From contig NW_026516689.1 in the NCBI RefSeq assembly GCF_025766255.1, positions 248,001-312,000 on the forward strand: a stretch of DNA of 64,000 nt. The letters run 5' to 3'. How positions within the stretch are numbered: position 1 is the stretch's first letter; each line of letters begins with the position of its first letter. The position numbers and the translations under genes were made by a program. This document shows positions 24,978 to 35,022 of the stretch, one piece after another. Source of the stretch: Zychaea mexicana. Lineage: Eukaryota; Mucoromycota; Mucoromycetes; Mucorales; Lichtheimiaceae. Below the pieces are notes generated by a model. That model saw only the letters and a list, made by a program, of their open reading frames with translations. It searched no databases and was not told where the DNA came from.

Positions 24978-26522
24978 ATGGCTCTTTCCGATTCTCAACA
25001 GAAACAGCCCGACCGCTCCGCGGGCACCACCCATCCACCTTCTATCTACACCTCTTCCCCCACTGTCCTGACATGGGCCAAGGTAGCTCAACCCGAGAGG
25101 GTTTCCTTGGTTCTCGCTCATCGGGACTCACCCTCTTCCGACCAGACAGCGACCATATATTACTCTCGTACCTGGCGTATTGGTCGCAGTGAAGGCAGCG
25201 TGCTCTTTGATGTTAGCCCCGTCCCTGGCTCCAGTGACGATGTTGTTGCCACTCTCACGGCCGAATTTCCTGACAATTTTGGCATCATTATCCATCGTGA
25301 AGGCAAACGCGTGATCTTTGAGTTCAACGCGAAACATGACTCAGAACGCCAACGTGTCCTTGAACAAGGTGTTAAATTCACCAAAGACATCATTATCCGC
25401 GCCACTCCCGCTTTGGACAAGACCTCGCAGGTGAAAAAGCTGCGCCTATCAAACCTACCTCTCCTAGCACCTGAAGACCTTGAAAGAGGCCTTCGCACAA
25501 CCTTCGAACCATACGGTCGCATCCTGGATGTAGGGATCAATCGCGATCCAAAGACCAAAGCGTACATGGGTAACGGTTTTGCAGTTTTGGACATTCAACC
25601 CCGTTCCGATACGCCAAACCGCCCGCTTGATCATCATGTGCCCTGGCGTAATGACCCAGATGACCTGATATACGCCAATTTTGATCAGATGCCCCTATAC
25701 TGCTCGAGATGTCATGAGCCGAACCACTCTGCGGACGATTGTCCTCGATCCCGTAGAAACCAAAAGAAGCGTTGCCAACATTGTGCCTCTCCGTCGCATC
25801 AGTCCTCGATTTGCCCGTCTATCCGGAATGACCCCCAATGGACACCAGGTCAATCGAATCGTAGCCGGCGCAAAATGGGCCATAAACAAACCGAAGCATC
25901 TGCAGAGTTACTGAAATCGGCCCACGCGCCATCCAAAACGGAGAAGAATCCTAAACCGACCACCAATAACAGCAACAGGTACGCTGCTTTGGAGGGCCTA
26001 GACGCGACTGCCTCGTCTCTCACCACCGGGCAAGGAACCTCGCTCACCACCCCAGCAGCAGTATCTGCGAAGCCCGAACAGACAAACAATGTCCCGTCTT
26101 TTAAGCTTAGTAGCTTGATGGACATGGACACCGCAGCCGACATGCAAGCTTACGCGGACCTGGAGAGTTTCATGGACCAGCGCGTCATTTACTATTTGAG
26201 CGATGGTACGGAGGAGGGAACCCCAGCTCCTGTACACACTTTGAATTTGGCGACCACGAACATGGCCCCTCTGACACCCGATTGGATTGATCAACTTGAG
26301 CTGTCCGATGGGTGTAAAGTTACAATCCAAGAAGACAACCTGACGGTAGACCGTCAACAAGTGCTATATACATTGCTTACACAAGATCGCGAGCAATACT
26401 TCCAAGAACGACTTGCTACTATGAATCAACTACGCTCGGGTATTACAGGTGGTAACCCGGGCGGAGAAGTACGTATCAATGCAGATGAGATCTCCGCTGG
26501 CGCCACCCCAACCCTCTCATAA
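24978..26522 (+). CDS. LINE ORF1 (nucleic-acid-binding protein)
   Basis: 514 aa. After a Pro/Ser-rich start the middle region contains an RNA-recognition-like stretch (about residues 150-210: KKLRLSNLPLLAPEDLERGL ... YGRILDVGI). Two CCHC zinc knuckles follow (CSRCHEPNHSADDC and CQHCASPSHQSSIC, about residues 240-275). The C-terminal half is polar with no clear domain. Proteins of this plan bind LINE RNA and assist reverse transcription. The ATG lies one base inside the element. The stop is 17 nt before the ORF2 ATG, so ORF2 must be reached by reinitiation, leaky scanning or a similar route. Confidence 0.85.
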   Translation: MALSDSQQKQPDRSAGTTHPPSIYTSSPTVLTWAKVAQPERVSLVLAHRDSPSSDQTATIYYSRTWRIGRSEGSVLFDVSPVPGSSDDVVATLTAEFPDNFGIIIHREGKRVIFEFNAKHDSERQRVLEQGVKFTKDIIIRATPALDKTSQVKKLRLSNLPLLAPEDLERGLRTTFEPYGRILDVGINRDPKTKAYMGNGFAVLDIQPRSDTPNRPLDHHVPWRNDPDDLIYANFDQMPLYCSRCHEPNHSADDCPRSRRNQKKRCQHCASPSHQSSICPSIRNDPQWTPGQSNRSRRKMGHKQTEASAELLKSAHAPSKTEKNPKPTTNNSNRYAALEGLDATASSLTTGQGTSLTTPAAVSAKPEQTNNVPSFKLSSLMDMDTAADMQAYADLESFMDQRVIYYLSDGTEEGTPAPVHTLNLATTNMAPLTPDWIDQLELSDGCKVTIQEDNLTVDRQQVLYTLLTQDREQYFQERLATMNQLRSGITGGNPGGEVRINADEISAGATPTLS

Positions 26523-26539
26523 AACAACCTGTATTTAAT

Positions 26540-29500
26540 ATGATATTAACCAAAAACGATATATCAATTTTGTCCATCAATGCTCGTGGACTTCTACAAA
26601 AAAACAAAAACACCAAAAACAACAAATCACAACTTATACGCTATCTCCGTGAGCAACAACCTCACATCATCACCCTACAAGAAACGCATGCTCATGACGA
26701 CGACGTCCAGGAACGCCTTCATCAACAGTTTTGCGCCACACAATCATTCTGGACCAAAGACTGCGGCATTGTCTCTCTTTGTCCCGACATTCAGCTCACA
26801 CGTATTAATATTCTCGACGACTCGCGCCATATACTCGTCCGGGTCGAACATAAACAAAACAGCTTCGCACCCTTCTACACTATCACCATATATGCACCAT
26901 CATCAAGTCACACAGCTCGACGACGATTTTTTGCAACACTCTATAACTCACCAATTTTCAACAATCAACACCCGTATCGCCAAAGGCTGGTCCTCACTGG
27001 CGATTTCAACTACAGCTACAGACGAGCCGACTACCGGCCAAATGCACCAACTGACTGGCACACTCTATTACAAGAGGAATTCACCAATTGCCTCAATCCA
27101 TCAGCCGATGAAGTCCCGTACCCTACTTTCAGGCGCGGCGACTCAACTATGTCAACGATTGACTACATTTTTGCTTCACCCGTATTTACTAATACGGTGA
27201 AGGCGAGGGAAGTTTCATATGTGGCATCCAGCTGGACGGATCATGCATTATTATCGACTACTCTTCATCTGGGTCCCTCTAGCACAGGAAAGGGTTGTTG
27301 GCGTGGAAACCCTCTCATCCTTGGCTATAAGGACTTCCGCAAACAACTCGCACGACGCATTACGCTTTTCTTCGAGGAGGTCGATAGCTCCAGTAGTCCC
27401 CAACACCAATGGGATCTACTCAAATCTGCACTCAAAAAACAAATGCAAAACTACAGCCGACAACTCATCAATCGCTCCACTGCGCACCTGGCTAGACTAC
27501 AAGCAAGACGTAACCAATTCCTCCGCAGCAAACCCGATCAAGCAACACGTGCATGGATCCTACCAAGCCTCGAAAGACGCATTGAAGCCGCCCAAAAAGC
27601 TGTATGTGACACCCTTGCTCTCCGTGCGAACACCCGCTGGCGAGAACTTGGCGAGACCTCTGCTGGGTACTTGAAAAAGACAGTAGCACAGCGCACATCA
27701 CAAATGCACATGCCACCGCTACACCATCCTCAAACTGGGCAACTCTGTGACACCATTGACACTATGCATGATGCCGCCGAAACCTTCTACAACAAACTCT
27801 ACACACCAGAGCCGATCGACAATGCAGCAATCCACGAGTTACTCAACAGCATACCGACTCACATACAGCTTGATGATGAGACTCGAGACTGTCTCACAAG
27901 CAGCTTTACCATGGACGATCTAAAAGAGGGCGCGTCCCGTACCCCGAAGAGAAGTAGCCCCGGTCCTGATGGACTTCCTTATGGCATTTGGCACTTGGTT
28001 TTCAACCATCCAGCTGCCGAACGTCTGATCACTCATGTATATGATGATGCACTTACTCATGGTATTTTCCCCCAATCATGGACAGAAACCTGCATTCGTT
28101 TGCTTCCAAAAAAAGGCGATCTGGCCTCCCTCAACAATTGGCGGCCAATCTCTTTGATCAACTGTGATGCAAAAATCTTTACACGCATGCTCAACAAACG
28201 TATTGTCAACAACGCCAGTGATCTTATCAATCCGCAACAAACTGGTTTCATGCCGGAACGATTTATCGGGGAAAACGGCCTCACCACCAGACTAGTTATG
28301 GAAAATGCTCAACAGAACTCGTCCTCGGCCATTGCTTTATTTCTTGATCAATATAAGGCATACGACCGCATCCACCCGAATTACTTGACCACAGTACTAC
28401 AGCATTTTGGATATCCGGATTCGCTCATCCACAGCATAACCGCTCTTTTTTTCAGCACAAAAATTCGTCTCAACATCAACGGCCATTTAAGCCAACCTAT
28501 ACAACAACAACGTGGTTTACGTCAAGGTGACCCATTGTCGCCGATCCTCTTCAACCTGGCTATGGAACCTCTCCTGCGTGCAATACAAGGAGATCGAGAT
28601 TTTCAAGGCTACCAGTATCAATCGGTTTCTACAGGAATAGTATCAATTCCACCTCCTCTTCCACTTAAAGCTATCGCCTATGCTGACGATATCTGTGCTT
28701 TTATACATAACGAACAAGACTTTGCCAGGCTACAACACCACATGAAAACATATCAACTAGCCTCCAATGCCCTGTTCAACAAGCACAAAACACAAGCTCT
28801 CTCACTCAGTGGCGCTCCGCAACCCGAGTGGAACGCGATCCTTGCCGGCCAAGGTATCGCACCATGCCACGATCGCTCTTGCCCAACACCTCTTGTCTAC
28901 CTCGGTTACCCCCTGGCATCGTCAAAACCGCAGCTCAAGTTCTTCCTTGACCAGATGCTGGTGAACATACAACAACACTGCCAGGTGCATCAGCAGCGCG
29001 GTCTATCCGTTCGCGGTCGAGCCCTAGTCCTGAACACCTTGATATTATCAAAGCTTTGGCACGTTCTCCGCATAGTTGGCGCCAATGATCATGCTTTCCA
29101 TGCGAAACTCCGTAGCATTTGTGGCAAGTTCTTAATGCATCGGATGTTCCCGACTGTGGCGTATTCCAAATTATGTTTACCACGATCAGAAGGTGGTATC
29201 GGCTTACTCGATCCAATGACTCAACAGAATGCCCTCCAGCTGCGGTGGATTCAACCCATGCTGGAGGAATCGGGTATGTATCCTCAGCATATTCTACTTT
29301 TAATCCATCAAATACTCGCCACCGCCAAATTTCCATCAGATCACCGGTTGCTGTTGGCGGACCCACAGGCAAGGAAAATAGGCGCCATCGATTCTTCTTC
29401 TCCCGTATCCTTGGTTTACCGCGCTGTGGACAAGTTGGACATGGACTGGGAGGCACTTCGGATCACCAAAGCAACGGCACTACAATTACCTCTGAAAAGT

Positions 29501-30334
29501 GTTATTGCGACTATCCCCTCAGTGCCCCAACCACGTCGACCTGGATACAACAAACTGCAAGTCCGAGATTTGTTTTATTACGACGCCACACACCAACATT
29601 TACTACTACGACAAAGAAATGATCCAGCAACAAGGCCGATCTTGCTTACACGATTTACGCATGACCTTGCTGCCTTTCGCTTCATACTGAAACCATTTTT
29701 CGCTCGTTTATGCCTCCCACCACACCATCCTGGTGGTGGCCATCCCACAACACCTGGTGATACCGACTTCACACCATTCAGCCGTCAGCTACTCAATCAG
29801 CCTGGAATCACCGACAACAACACCAAACACTATCGTACTGCCATCATCGCCCGACTCCACCCGACGCCACCCTACTCTACAGTAAACTGGCATCTCTTTT
29901 GGAAAACGCCTATGGATCATACCACCAGAAACATTTTTTACCGGATTTTCCATGGCACACTGCCCACCGCAAGTCTACTTTACCAACGCACTACCAATTT
30001 TTTGCCGAATCGCACCTGCTCTATTTGTCGCCAAGATGAAGACACCCGTGACCATTTTTTGGTGCAATGCCCCCTCAAACGGGCGGTCTGGATAAATGTT
30101 TGGCAACACTTCATGCATAGCGATCCGAATCTCGAGTCTACCTTGATCTTTATTACAACATGCAAGAAACCGTATCATCATTTCACTGCCAAGCAACTAC
30201 TATGCTTTCTCTCATACATTATACTACATATTTGGCGCGCCCATTGGAACCATATCTTTAACAATATCCCTTTTTCTTCTTCACATGTATCCGCAGATGC
30301 CATCCATGCGATACAAACTTATATGGACCTTTAA
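26540..30334 (+). CDS. LINE ORF2: endonuclease and reverse transcriptase
   Basis: 1264 aa, uninterrupted. The N-terminus is an exonuclease/endonuclease/phosphatase domain (SINARGLL, then ITLQETHA, LTGDFNYSY, IDYIFAS and a final TDHALLS). The reverse transcriptase lies at about residues 470-780 (RPISLINCDAKIF, FLDQYKAYDRI, QRGLRQGDPLSP, AIAYADDICAF). The C-terminus holds a Cys/His motif, CSICRQDEDTRDHFLVQC, typical of the zf-RVT region. This domain order fits the Tad/I group of fungal LINEs. It nicks the target and primes cDNA synthesis there. All catalytic motifs are present. Confidence 0.92.
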   Translation: MILTKNDISILSINARGLLQKNKNTKNNKSQLIRYLREQQPHIITLQETHAHDDDVQERLHQQFCATQSFWTKDCGIVSLCPDIQLTRINILDDSRHILVRVEHKQNSFAPFYTITIYAPSSSHTARRRFFATLYNSPIFNNQHPYRQRLVLTGDFNYSYRRADYRPNAPTDWHTLLQEEFTNCLNPSADEVPYPTFRRGDSTMSTIDYIFASPVFTNTVKAREVSYVASSWTDHALLSTTLHLGPSSTGKGCWRGNPLILGYKDFRKQLARRITLFFEEVDSSSSPQHQWDLLKSALKKQMQNYSRQLINRSTAHLARLQARRNQFLRSKPDQATRAWILPSLERRIEAAQKAVCDTLALRANTRWRELGETSAGYLKKTVAQRTSQMHMPPLHHPQTGQLCDTIDTMHDAAETFYNKLYTPEPIDNAAIHELLNSIPTHIQLDDETRDCLTSSFTMDDLKEGASRTPKRSSPGPDGLPYGIWHLVFNHPAAERLITHVYDDALTHGIFPQSWTETCIRLLPKKGDLASLNNWRPISLINCDAKIFTRMLNKRIVNNASDLINPQQTGFMPERFIGENGLTTRLVMENAQQNSSSAIALFLDQYKAYDRIHPNYLTTVLQHFGYPDSLIHSITALFFSTKIRLNINGHLSQPIQQQRGLRQGDPLSPILFNLAMEPLLRAIQGDRDFQGYQYQSVSTGIVSIPPPLPLKAIAYADDICAFIHNEQDFARLQHHMKTYQLASNALFNKHKTQALSLSGAPQPEWNAILAGQGIAPCHDRSCPTPLVYLGYPLASSKPQLKFFLDQMLVNIQQHCQVHQQRGLSVRGRALVLNTLILSKLWHVLRIVGANDHAFHAKLRSICGKFLMHRMFPTVAYSKLCLPRSEGGIGLLDPMTQQNALQLRWIQPMLEESGMYPQHILLLIHQILATAKFPSDHRLLLADPQARKIGAIDSSSPVSLVYRAVDKLDMDWEALRITKATALQLPLKSVIATIPSVPQPRRPGYNKLQVRDLFYYDATHQHLLLRQRNDPATRPILLTRFTHDLAAFRFILKPFFARLCLPPHHPGGGHPTTPGDTDFTPFSRQLLNQPGITDNNTKHYRTAIIARLHPTPPYSTVNWHLFWKTPMDHTTRNIFYRIFHGTLPTASLLYQRTTNFLPNRTCSICRQDEDTRDHFLVQCPLKRAVWINVWQHFMHSDPNLESTLIFITTCKKPYHHFTAKQLLCFLSYIILHIWRAHWNHIFNNIPFSSSHVSADAIHAIQTYMDL

Positions 30335-30529
30335 AAAAAAAAAAAAAAAAAAAAAAACAAAAAAAAACCAACACCAAACCCCTTTCTTATATATACCTAC
30401 TTCTGTATCTGTATCTTTTCGCTCATCAGTGTTTTGCGGCCGCAGGCACATTACTTCTTTTGAACATGTGACTTGTATTTTAATAAAATCTCAGAGGCTA
30501 TCCACCTCTCATACAAAAAAAAAAAAAAA
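30335..30529 (+). other. LINE 3' region between two A-tracts
   Basis: After the stop codon comes an A-rich run to about 30368, then about 145 bp of mixed sequence with a polyadenylation-like TAATAAAA at 30481, then the terminal A-tail. This could be a normal 3' UTR with an internal A-run or a 3'-transduced host segment. Confidence 0.6.
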
Positions 30530-30584
30530 TTAAATCCTGTGAGTTGCTGCCCAAATTGTCTCTATTGATACTTTGATCGTCTCC

Positions 30585-32947
30585 ATGACAACAACTACAG
30601 AAGTTAAAAGAGGTGAGAAAAAGAGAAATATTCATCACACAACGCATAAAAAACTAAACTACTTTTCTCTTTCCTTTTATTTTTATTAGTTGTTCGTGCT
30701 TATTTGAACGATCATGAGAATCCTAGCGTTGCTGAATTTGTCGCGACGCATGTCGATTTTATCAAACAAAACACACCTTCTGGCAAATTAGCTAACAAAG
30801 TTTGGCCAAATATCATTCGTAACGAGGCAGAGCAATTAAGGAAGATTTTAGTGAGTAGTTTTCGGAGACAGATGTACTGTATATGATCTTACAACATACA
30901 AGTGATTTTGAATTTTTTAGACCAAAAACAGAGTCAGTTGGAAAGTATTATGCGGTAAGCTTTTGCGTATTCTTGGTCTAGTTTTTTTTGCCTTTTTTTT
31001 TCTCATGTTTGCTATTATACTAATACTTATAATGTAACATATGAAATTGCTGCTGCTACTCCTTTCACCACCAACAATATCACAAGTACAGCTTCCACCT
31101 CTGATAATCACAACTCTGCTACTTCCAACAACATCGAAATCGACCGTCCTGCACTTACTTCTACTCCCAGCCATAATAATGCGGTTACCACCAGTTCTTC
31201 TCCAGCTCCTAATAACATTACTCCTCCTTCCATCAATTCTACCGCATCTTCTTCTTCATTAGGCAAACGATCTCGATCATCCGTAAGTTTGTAGAATAGG
31301 CATAGTCTTTATTTTTTCAAAGTATCCAAATTTTCATCTTCTCTTCTGTCAGAGTGCCAAAACCGATTCTTATGAATTGACTCCAGATATGAAAGAAGAA
31401 TACAAACGAGCATTTGAGGCGTTGGATGATGATAAAAAATGGGTTCTAGACGATGGCACTAAAGTGGAGGATGCAATGTATACATATGGAGCAAATTGTA
31501 CTCATGAGCAGTAAGGAGATAAGCATACCCTTTGATTCGTTCTATACTCTTGATATTGAGGGCTTCTTGCTAATTAAACTAAAAATATTTAGCCCCGTGC
31601 ATTCATTTATTCTTGACACGGAAGATAAGTGTTGGAAATCAGTGTTCAATCCATCTCAGCTTCAACAATTAAAGTTAGCCAGCAATAAGCTGTTCTGTGA
31701 ATATGGAGAAGCATGCAAAAACATGTTTTCCGTATTTTCAAAAGTTATCAAGGATGCCAAGAGTCGTAAGCTGGCTTCAATAGCATCATCGTCATCAACA
31801 TCATCAGCAGCAGCAACAACAGCAGCAACAGATCCGTCATCTTCGGAGTTGACGTTGACTATCAAAGATGAAGAAGATCTAATTGATGAGCTGTGGGAGA
31901 GACTCGCCGAAATCGGTCTCATCAATCCGCGAAAACATTACGATCTATATTGGCTACAAAAAACGATAGACCATTTTCTTAACTTATACCGGTTCAAAGT
32001 ATTGGAGTGGGTCAAAAATCATGGCTCAGAAATGGACTTTATCAATCGTGTATGGACCATACTAGATCAGGTTTTTGACGATATAAGGGTTGAAACAAGA
32101 AGGTAAATTCATTTAATCAGTCGTATCCCCTCAACTAGCATATGTTTTTTTTATTTACAATGTCCATTAATTTATTTGTAGGGACAATGGATCCGTGTCA
32201 GCCACCTTCATTGATAACGAAGATCGCGCAGTAGCTGGAATGGCCGCCATTGCAGCCAAGGTGTCTTCTATCAGACCTGATCTTGTGTTATTCCAAAATG
32301 GAGTCGAATATGGAGTCGCAGAGTGTGGGAAAGGAGACGATGAAGAGGTTGGAAAGAAAGAGATCGTGGAGACTAGTTTGGATTGTCCAAAAATCATGAA
32401 AAGCATGTTTCTGCATGCAGCATTAAAATGTGACAACGACGAGGGTGTGACTCGAGCATTACAAATAGTTGGATTTTGTCATTTTGGTAAGTTATCAGGT
32501 TATTTAGATATATTATTTACCTTTTGCTGACAATGTTTTTTTATATCTTTTGTATTTGGGAATAGATCTTCGCATGAAAGTTTTAGTAATGGACAACGCT
32601 AATGGCTACGTCTGCAGAATCCGATCAACACCGCAATACGAAATATCAACCATTCCTTCACAAATGTCATCTGGTCTACTTCCTATATTAAAACTAACTC
32701 TTAGATCCAAGGTAAATATACATTCTTTGATTATATATGTATAACATAAACTTGATGCTCATCGCACTGTTCTGTTTGATTATAATAGTTGACCATCCAA
32801 TCGTCTATCAAGGTTGTCAATGATTATTTTACACCTGGAGAAGATAATGACCCCGATTTTCAAGCCAGTATGGATCAAAACAAGACACGTTTAGTACTCC
32901 CGCGACTTCAGAAATCACCCAATAAAAAACCAAAGAAATCAGTCTAA
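30585..32947 (+). CDS. Gene X1: 563-aa protein, weak PD-(D/E)XK-like signature
   Basis: Nine exons (30585-30612, 30690-30850, 30921-30954, 31092-31282, 31353-31510, 31593-32102, 32182-32486, 32566-32711, 32789-32947) sum to 1692 nt with every phase matching. I do not know a name for the family. An N-terminal region (ENPSVAEFVATHVDF) is followed by a Ser/Thr/Asn-rich linker (exon 4), then a helical region. In exon 7 'SIRPDLVLFQNG' (Pro-Asp near residue 393) precedes 'YGVAECGKGDDEE' (Glu408, Lys411). This recalls PD-(D/E)XK nuclease-like domains, but the Glu-Lys spacing is off by one. The C-terminus is basic (KKPKKSV). A second, broken copy lies at 48449-63575. The LINE separates it from its upstream region. 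Confidence 0.7.
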
Positions 32948-33425
32948 AAAGCATACAAGTAATCATCCAACGAATCTTCTAGCACATATGTACCAAGTAC
33001 CATCATCACCAACATAACAACAGCCACTACCTTTTTACTTATGGCATACCCTCCATTTATATTTTATTTTTACCATATCAAATGTTTTTACCTATATCAA
33101 ATAGTTTCAATCATATAAACACTTCTCTTGTATACATCATACTACTACATTGCATTTGTTTATTATTTTTATGCCCTTTGCGTGAAAAAAAAGATTGGCT
33201 AGTTCCCTGATGTGTTAAGGGTGACCCAATTTTGATCCAATTTCATATGAGCGCTCATTTTCACCTCCTGTGGCCTAATTCAACTTCCAACGCTGTAAAA
33301 GTAAAAAGAAACCATCGTCTGGGTTGTTAAGAACATCTATTGGCGTCCTGCTATTAGTTGTCTAACCAATTATAATCTACTAGCTGTAATATAGATAATA
33401 AAATTGCTATGATCAGTATAACGAT
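32948..33425. other. Gene X1 3' flank, non-coding
   Basis: A/T-rich sequence without supported genes, between the X1 stop and the start of the AT-rich transposon at about 33426. Confidence 0.5.
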
Positions 33426-33550
33426 CAGTGGCCGAATTATTTATTTATTTACAATAAAAATAATAAAAATTGAATTTTTTTTATTTATATTGGTAGCCCC
33501 CCACGAGAAAAAAAAGAGCAATCGTTAAAAGTACATAACAACAAATAAAA

Positions 33551-35022
33551 ATGAACACAACACAACACATTGAACAACTTGATATTGAAATTAAAAATTT
33601 AATTGATAATAAATGGACTTTTCTTGATAAATCTTGGCCTGAAATGCAACATAGATTTAATCATAGAACAGCTATTAAAGATATGAAGAATAATACAATA
33701 AATGATATAAAGGATGTATTACTTAATAGATTTGGATTTATACCTGTATTTTATTTTCTTACAGTTTTATATAGAAATATTGAATATCCAGGGCCATATC
33801 GTGAGATTGAAAAAGGACTTGCATTATTATATCATATGGTATCAGGTGTATCGGGAAAGGATATGCATACTGTTATGCCATATGCAACATTTTATGATTT
33901 ATATAAGCGGTTCTGGATTACTAACTATAATGAATTGAATAAAAAGGTAAAACAAGATCTAGATAGTATGTTCTCATCACCACGTATTCGCATTCTATCA
34001 GCAATAATAAACAATCCAGATGGTTTTAAGAATGTTACACTATTTATTGATGGGCATGATAGTAAAATAAAGTATTATAAACCAAATGAGTCACATTCAC
34101 AATTATATTCATATAAATTAAAAGGGCCAGCTGTACGTACACAAGTTATACAGGATATGAATGAAATAATTACACATATTTCAGTATCTGAAAAATGTGC
34201 TATCGGAAATGATGGTACTATGTTTATTAATATGAAATTATATAAAAAATAAGTGAGGCAGATTGTTTAGGGATGGATGGTGGATATAATTTATTTATAC
34301 AAAAGTTCAAAGATAATGCGACCGATGCTGGATATAGTTTTTATGATCGTAATTTTTTACATCCCATAAGAAAAGAACCAGGACAAAAGTTAACAATCAA
34401 TGAGACATACTTTAATAACAAGTTTGGATCATTTCGTTCAGCAATAGAAGCACAGTTTTCTATGTTAGGCTCTAAATTTGAACGACGTGCAGCATTGCAA
34501 ATATCTGATATAAGATATTATAATATTCAGTTTCGTGTTGCTTGTATTCTTACTAATATATGGCGATTTGTAAATAAGTATAATATAGAGGTACAACCAC
34601 ATCATAAATTATGGTATGGAAAAGACTTTGAATTCCCAAGTAAGAAAAACAAACTTGACTTGGTATTTTCAAATGAGCAAAAAGTAAATACTGAATATAA
34701 CGAAATGGTTGACATGCAGCAGAAATTTCTACAGCTTAATATTAATCAATCAATAGATATGGCTATAGATAGTGAGGAAGAAACTGAAAATAATACATCT
34801 AAACGCAAGAGAAAAAATCAAAGAGAACAGAGAAATATAGAACATGGTAATTCATATGAAATTGAGAAGATTGTAGGACATGTGTATACTGATAATAAGT
34901 ACATATTTGAGGTTAAGTGGGTTGGATATAGTGTAAAGGATAATAGTTGGTTAACAGTTGATAAGTTTAATTCCCGGGAAATGCTACATGAATATATGGC
35001 CACACATGGTATTCAGCTCTAA
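33551..35022 (+). CDS. DDE transposase with C-terminal chromodomain (one frameshift)
   Basis: Two overlapping pieces, 33551-34252 and 34273-35022, form one protein of about 490 aa. They are separated by a shift in a six-A run before TAA at about 34244-34252; the other frame continues directly into MDGGYNLF. The core resembles DDE_Tnp_4/Harbinger-like transposases: first Asp in TLFIDGHDSK, second in MDGGYN, and the Glu region in KFGSFRSAIEAQF. The C-terminus is a chromodomain (YEIEKIVGHVY ... FEVKWVGYSVKDNSWL), which in other elements directs integration to marked chromatin. A basic patch (KRKRKNQREQ) precedes it. The shift may be a deletion, a sequencing error or programmed slippage. Its stop overlaps the stop of the facing Rep gene by four bases. 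Confidence 0.75.

Larger units (their letters stand above)
24977..30529 (+). mobile_element. LINE retrotransposon, both ORFs intact
   Basis: A 5.55-kb non-LTR element bounded by a target-site duplication of at least 12 bp (TTAAATCCTGTG at 24965-24976 and 30530-30541). The undisturbed target is visible at 57190-57204 in the second gene X copy, which fixes both ends. Only one base precedes the ORF1 ATG. Two A-tracts are present: one of about 25 A's directly after the ORF2 stop, and a terminal one at 30515-30529 preceded by TAATAAAA at 30481-30488. ORF1 and ORF2 are uninterrupted, so the insertion is recent. Confidence 0.93.
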
